Source of the DNA: Aphrophora alni
Taxonomy: Eukaryota > Arthropoda > Insecta > Hemiptera > Aphrophoridae
Direction of reading: 5' to 3'
Length of the DNA: 64,000 bases
Assembly: GCA_963513935.1 (NCBI GenBank)
Contig: OY740770.1
Location: 86,649,267-86,713,266, forward strand
The notes under the pieces are model-generated. The model was not told the DNA's origin, did no database searches, and saw only the letters and a program-made list of their open reading frames with translations. This document shows positions 62,475 to 64,000 of this stretch, in pieces. The stretch's first letter is position 1. Each line of letters starts with the position of its first letter. The position numbers and the translations under genes are program-made.

Positions 62475-63231
62475 TGGTCCCCATCAGCAAAATATTATAT
62501 TAATATGATAGAGAAGGTCCAGAAAAGATTTTTGCGTGTGTTCTATAAAAAATTTGGATTTAATAACCCACAAAATTGTGTGATAAGGTATAAAGAATTT
62601 TTGAGGGTATTGAAGTCAATTCTTTGACAGTTAAGAGTAATCTGTTGAAGTTGTGTTTCTTGAGAGGAGTTATGTGTGGCGTGATTGAGGATCCTGAGAG
62701 CCTGAGACAAGTATGCTGGTATGTTCCACCTTGCGGGATAAGAATCAGACGACCACCCTACCAGAAGCGCGTTAGAAACAATGCTCATGCGTCGTCGCCT
62801 CTGAACTCGACGATTGCTCTATATAATGTAGTCGCTCATAGGGTGGATGTTTCCTGGGGTTTGTCGATGTTTCGTAGGGAAACTTTGGCTGTATTAAACC
62901 AATTTTGGCTGTATTAAACCAACTTTGGTTTTAGATTTGCAAGTTTTGGTGGAAATCAACAATTGTAAAATGTTAGTTTTTATGTTTTTACTTATTTTTT
63001 TAGTATAATATATGGTTTTAAATTAGCATATTTGTAATTGTGTATTGGTTGTTGTACTTTTACTTTTACTTTTACTATAGTTTAGGCAGACTTAGGTATT
63101 TTGTTATATGTGGCACCCCAGTAATTGGGTTTTAACCTGTTGGGGCTGCTTTTGCAACATAATTAATTTTGTAACTTATTTGTTGTAAAAATTGTTGTTG
63201 TTGCAATAAATTTATTCTATTCTATTCTATA
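62471..63231 (+). mobile_element. 5'-truncated non-LTR retrotransposon: ORF2 C-terminus, 3' UTR and (ATTCT)n tail
   Basis: Encodes VWSPSAKYYINMIEKVQKRF at the left end, typical of the region after the reverse transcriptase (VW-P-----I--VQKRFLR). After a frameshift near 62600 it continues as LCFLRGVMCGVIEDPESLRQ, VPPCGIRIRRPPY and SPLNSTIALYNVVAHRVDV, ending at a stop (62915-62917). The 3' untranslated part contains 'ggcaccccagtaattggg' and ends in an attctattctattctat run (63213-63230), a short-repeat tail rather than poly-A. It is 5'-truncated and frameshifted, and lies about 200 bp upstream of CSP gene 2. The clade is not certain (Jockey/CR1-like). Confidence 0.75.
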
Positions 63232-63279
63232 TATTAACAAAATTTGGGTATATCATAGAATTCCTCTACAATAATGTAT

Positions 63280-63427
63280 ATGGTACACCTTGTATAGAAG
63301 TTTAAATTACTGAGACCTTAAACAATAACCTCTGAGTCAAGCGATAAGGGTTAGGTTATGTTATACCAATTTAAAATGCTGAAGTAACGACTCCAGTCTA
63401 CTAGATCACGCTTAGTTCATCGCTGCC
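63280..63427 (+). promoter_or_regulatory. Conserved upstream block of CSP gene 2 (promoter/5' leader candidate)
   Basis: 'tggtacacc..gtatagaag', 'ttaaattactgagacctta' and, near the start codon, 'aacgactccagtct' and 'ttcatcgctgccatgg' match the region upstream of CSP gene 1 in the same order and at nearly the same distance. No mapped start site is available. Confidence 0.55.
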
Positions 63428-63599
63428 ATGGCTAGAGCTACTTACTTAGTTCTTGTTTTCCTATTAGTAACATCAGTCCAGACACTATATATATCTCAGG
63501 AATTTGATTACATTATCAGAAACAACAGAATATTTAATCATTTTTTTAATTGTCTTACTGATAAAGGGCCTTGCATCGAAGAAGCCAAAGAGCTCAAAA
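63428..63599 (+). CDS. Chemosensory protein (CSP/OS-D family), gene 2, exon 1 (partial gene)
   Basis: Encodes 57 residues plus the first base of a split codon. It starts MARATYLVLVFLLVTSVQ, a signal peptide very like that of gene 1. It then has SQEFDYIIRNNRIF and the first cysteine pair NCLTDKGPC (C-x6-C), followed by EEAKELK. The exon ends CTC AAA A|GTGAGT, the same phase-1 site and donor as gene 1. A second exon with TLP... and the CxxC motif should follow, but is beyond 64000. Gene 1 is the closest relative visible (shared start context, upstream blocks and ELK-donor), so the two arose by tandem duplication. The VQQQDVSL stretch of gene 1 is shortened here. Whether the gene is intact cannot be judged without exon 2. 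Confidence 0.88.
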
Positions 63600-64000
63600 G
63601 TGAGTAGGAAGGATAATTTAGTATACTAATTTAGTGTAAGTTTATTTGTACTTAGCCTATCAGTAATAAAGACAATTTTGTTTTCAATATTTTCTAATAC
63701 TGATAGATGTTTTCAATAATTTGAAATTATTGTCTCCAAACAAGTAAACATTACAAAATTGTATTTGTTTCAAATAATTATCTATTTTAGTTTATCTATA
63801 CACTCATAACTAAAAATACACATGCCTACTAAAAATTAATATTAAGAACTTTTAAGATTTACCACTTAAACATTGTAATTATCTTTGAAAATATTAATTA
63901 ACAAAAAATCTATTGCCACATCAGAACTTTTGTTAAAAAAAACTAGATAACGGTCAAACAATCTCAATCTCTGTTTGAAAGTCATCAATTTCTGTTAATA
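63600..64000 (+). other. Start of the CSP gene 2 intron
   Basis: GTGAGT donor followed by AT-rich DNA to the window edge. No acceptor or second exon is seen. Confidence 0.75.

Overview
The window looks like part of a large, AT-rich, repeat-dense insect genome. The only convincing host genes are two members of the insect chemosensory protein (CSP/OS-D) family. Nearly everything else is transposon debris of animal or insect type (hAT, Tc1/mariner, Jockey-like and other non-LTR elements, Helitrons) or tandem repeats. A hemimetabolous insect such as a hemipteran is a guess, based on the very large intron and the type of transposons; the sequence does not prove it.

Layout. Positions 1-17150 hold no host gene. 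They contain a 579-bp non-autonomous hAT (801-1379), a 2148-bp non-autonomous hAT (2500-4647) inserted in a possible pogo/Tigger remnant, a (GA)46 microsatellite (6840-6931), a Tc1-like transposase remnant (9233-9654), a Jockey-like 3' end (about 12040-13050, minus strand) and a complete but dead Tc1/mariner element (13560-14755). A 50-bp minisatellite (17151-17890) and a degenerate array of about 50-57 bp units (17900-18540) lead into the first CSP gene.

CSP gene 1 has exon 1 at 18818-19004 and exon 2 at 41558-41748. They are joined by a 22.5-kb intron at the family's usual phase-1 position after a lysine codon, giving 125 residues and the four-cysteine pattern C-x6-C-x18-C-x2-C. The intron contains a decayed ZMYM1-like hAT transposase, a 448-bp MITE, a 150-bp repeat block, a 151-bp alternating-dimer array (31813-34037) and an internally deleted Jockey-like element.

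Positions 41749-51630 are mostly featureless, apart from a 57-bp repeat and one copy of a four-copy dispersed repeat. A 97-bp satellite of about 78 copies fills 51636-59224 and ends exactly at the 3' terminus of a truncated Helitron (59225-60219, minus strand). A short non-autonomous Helitron follows (60310-60832). A second degenerate array and a non-LTR fragment then precede exon 1 of CSP gene 2 (63428-63599), whose second exon lies beyond the window.

The two CSP genes have the same orientation, matching upstream blocks and matching splice sites, so this is a tandem CSP cluster. CSPs are small secreted helical proteins that bind hydrophobic ligands in chemosensory organs and other tissues. 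The degenerate arrays upstream of both genes resemble the 97-bp satellite, which suggests that gene and repeat were duplicated together and that one repeat lineage later expanded into the satellite.
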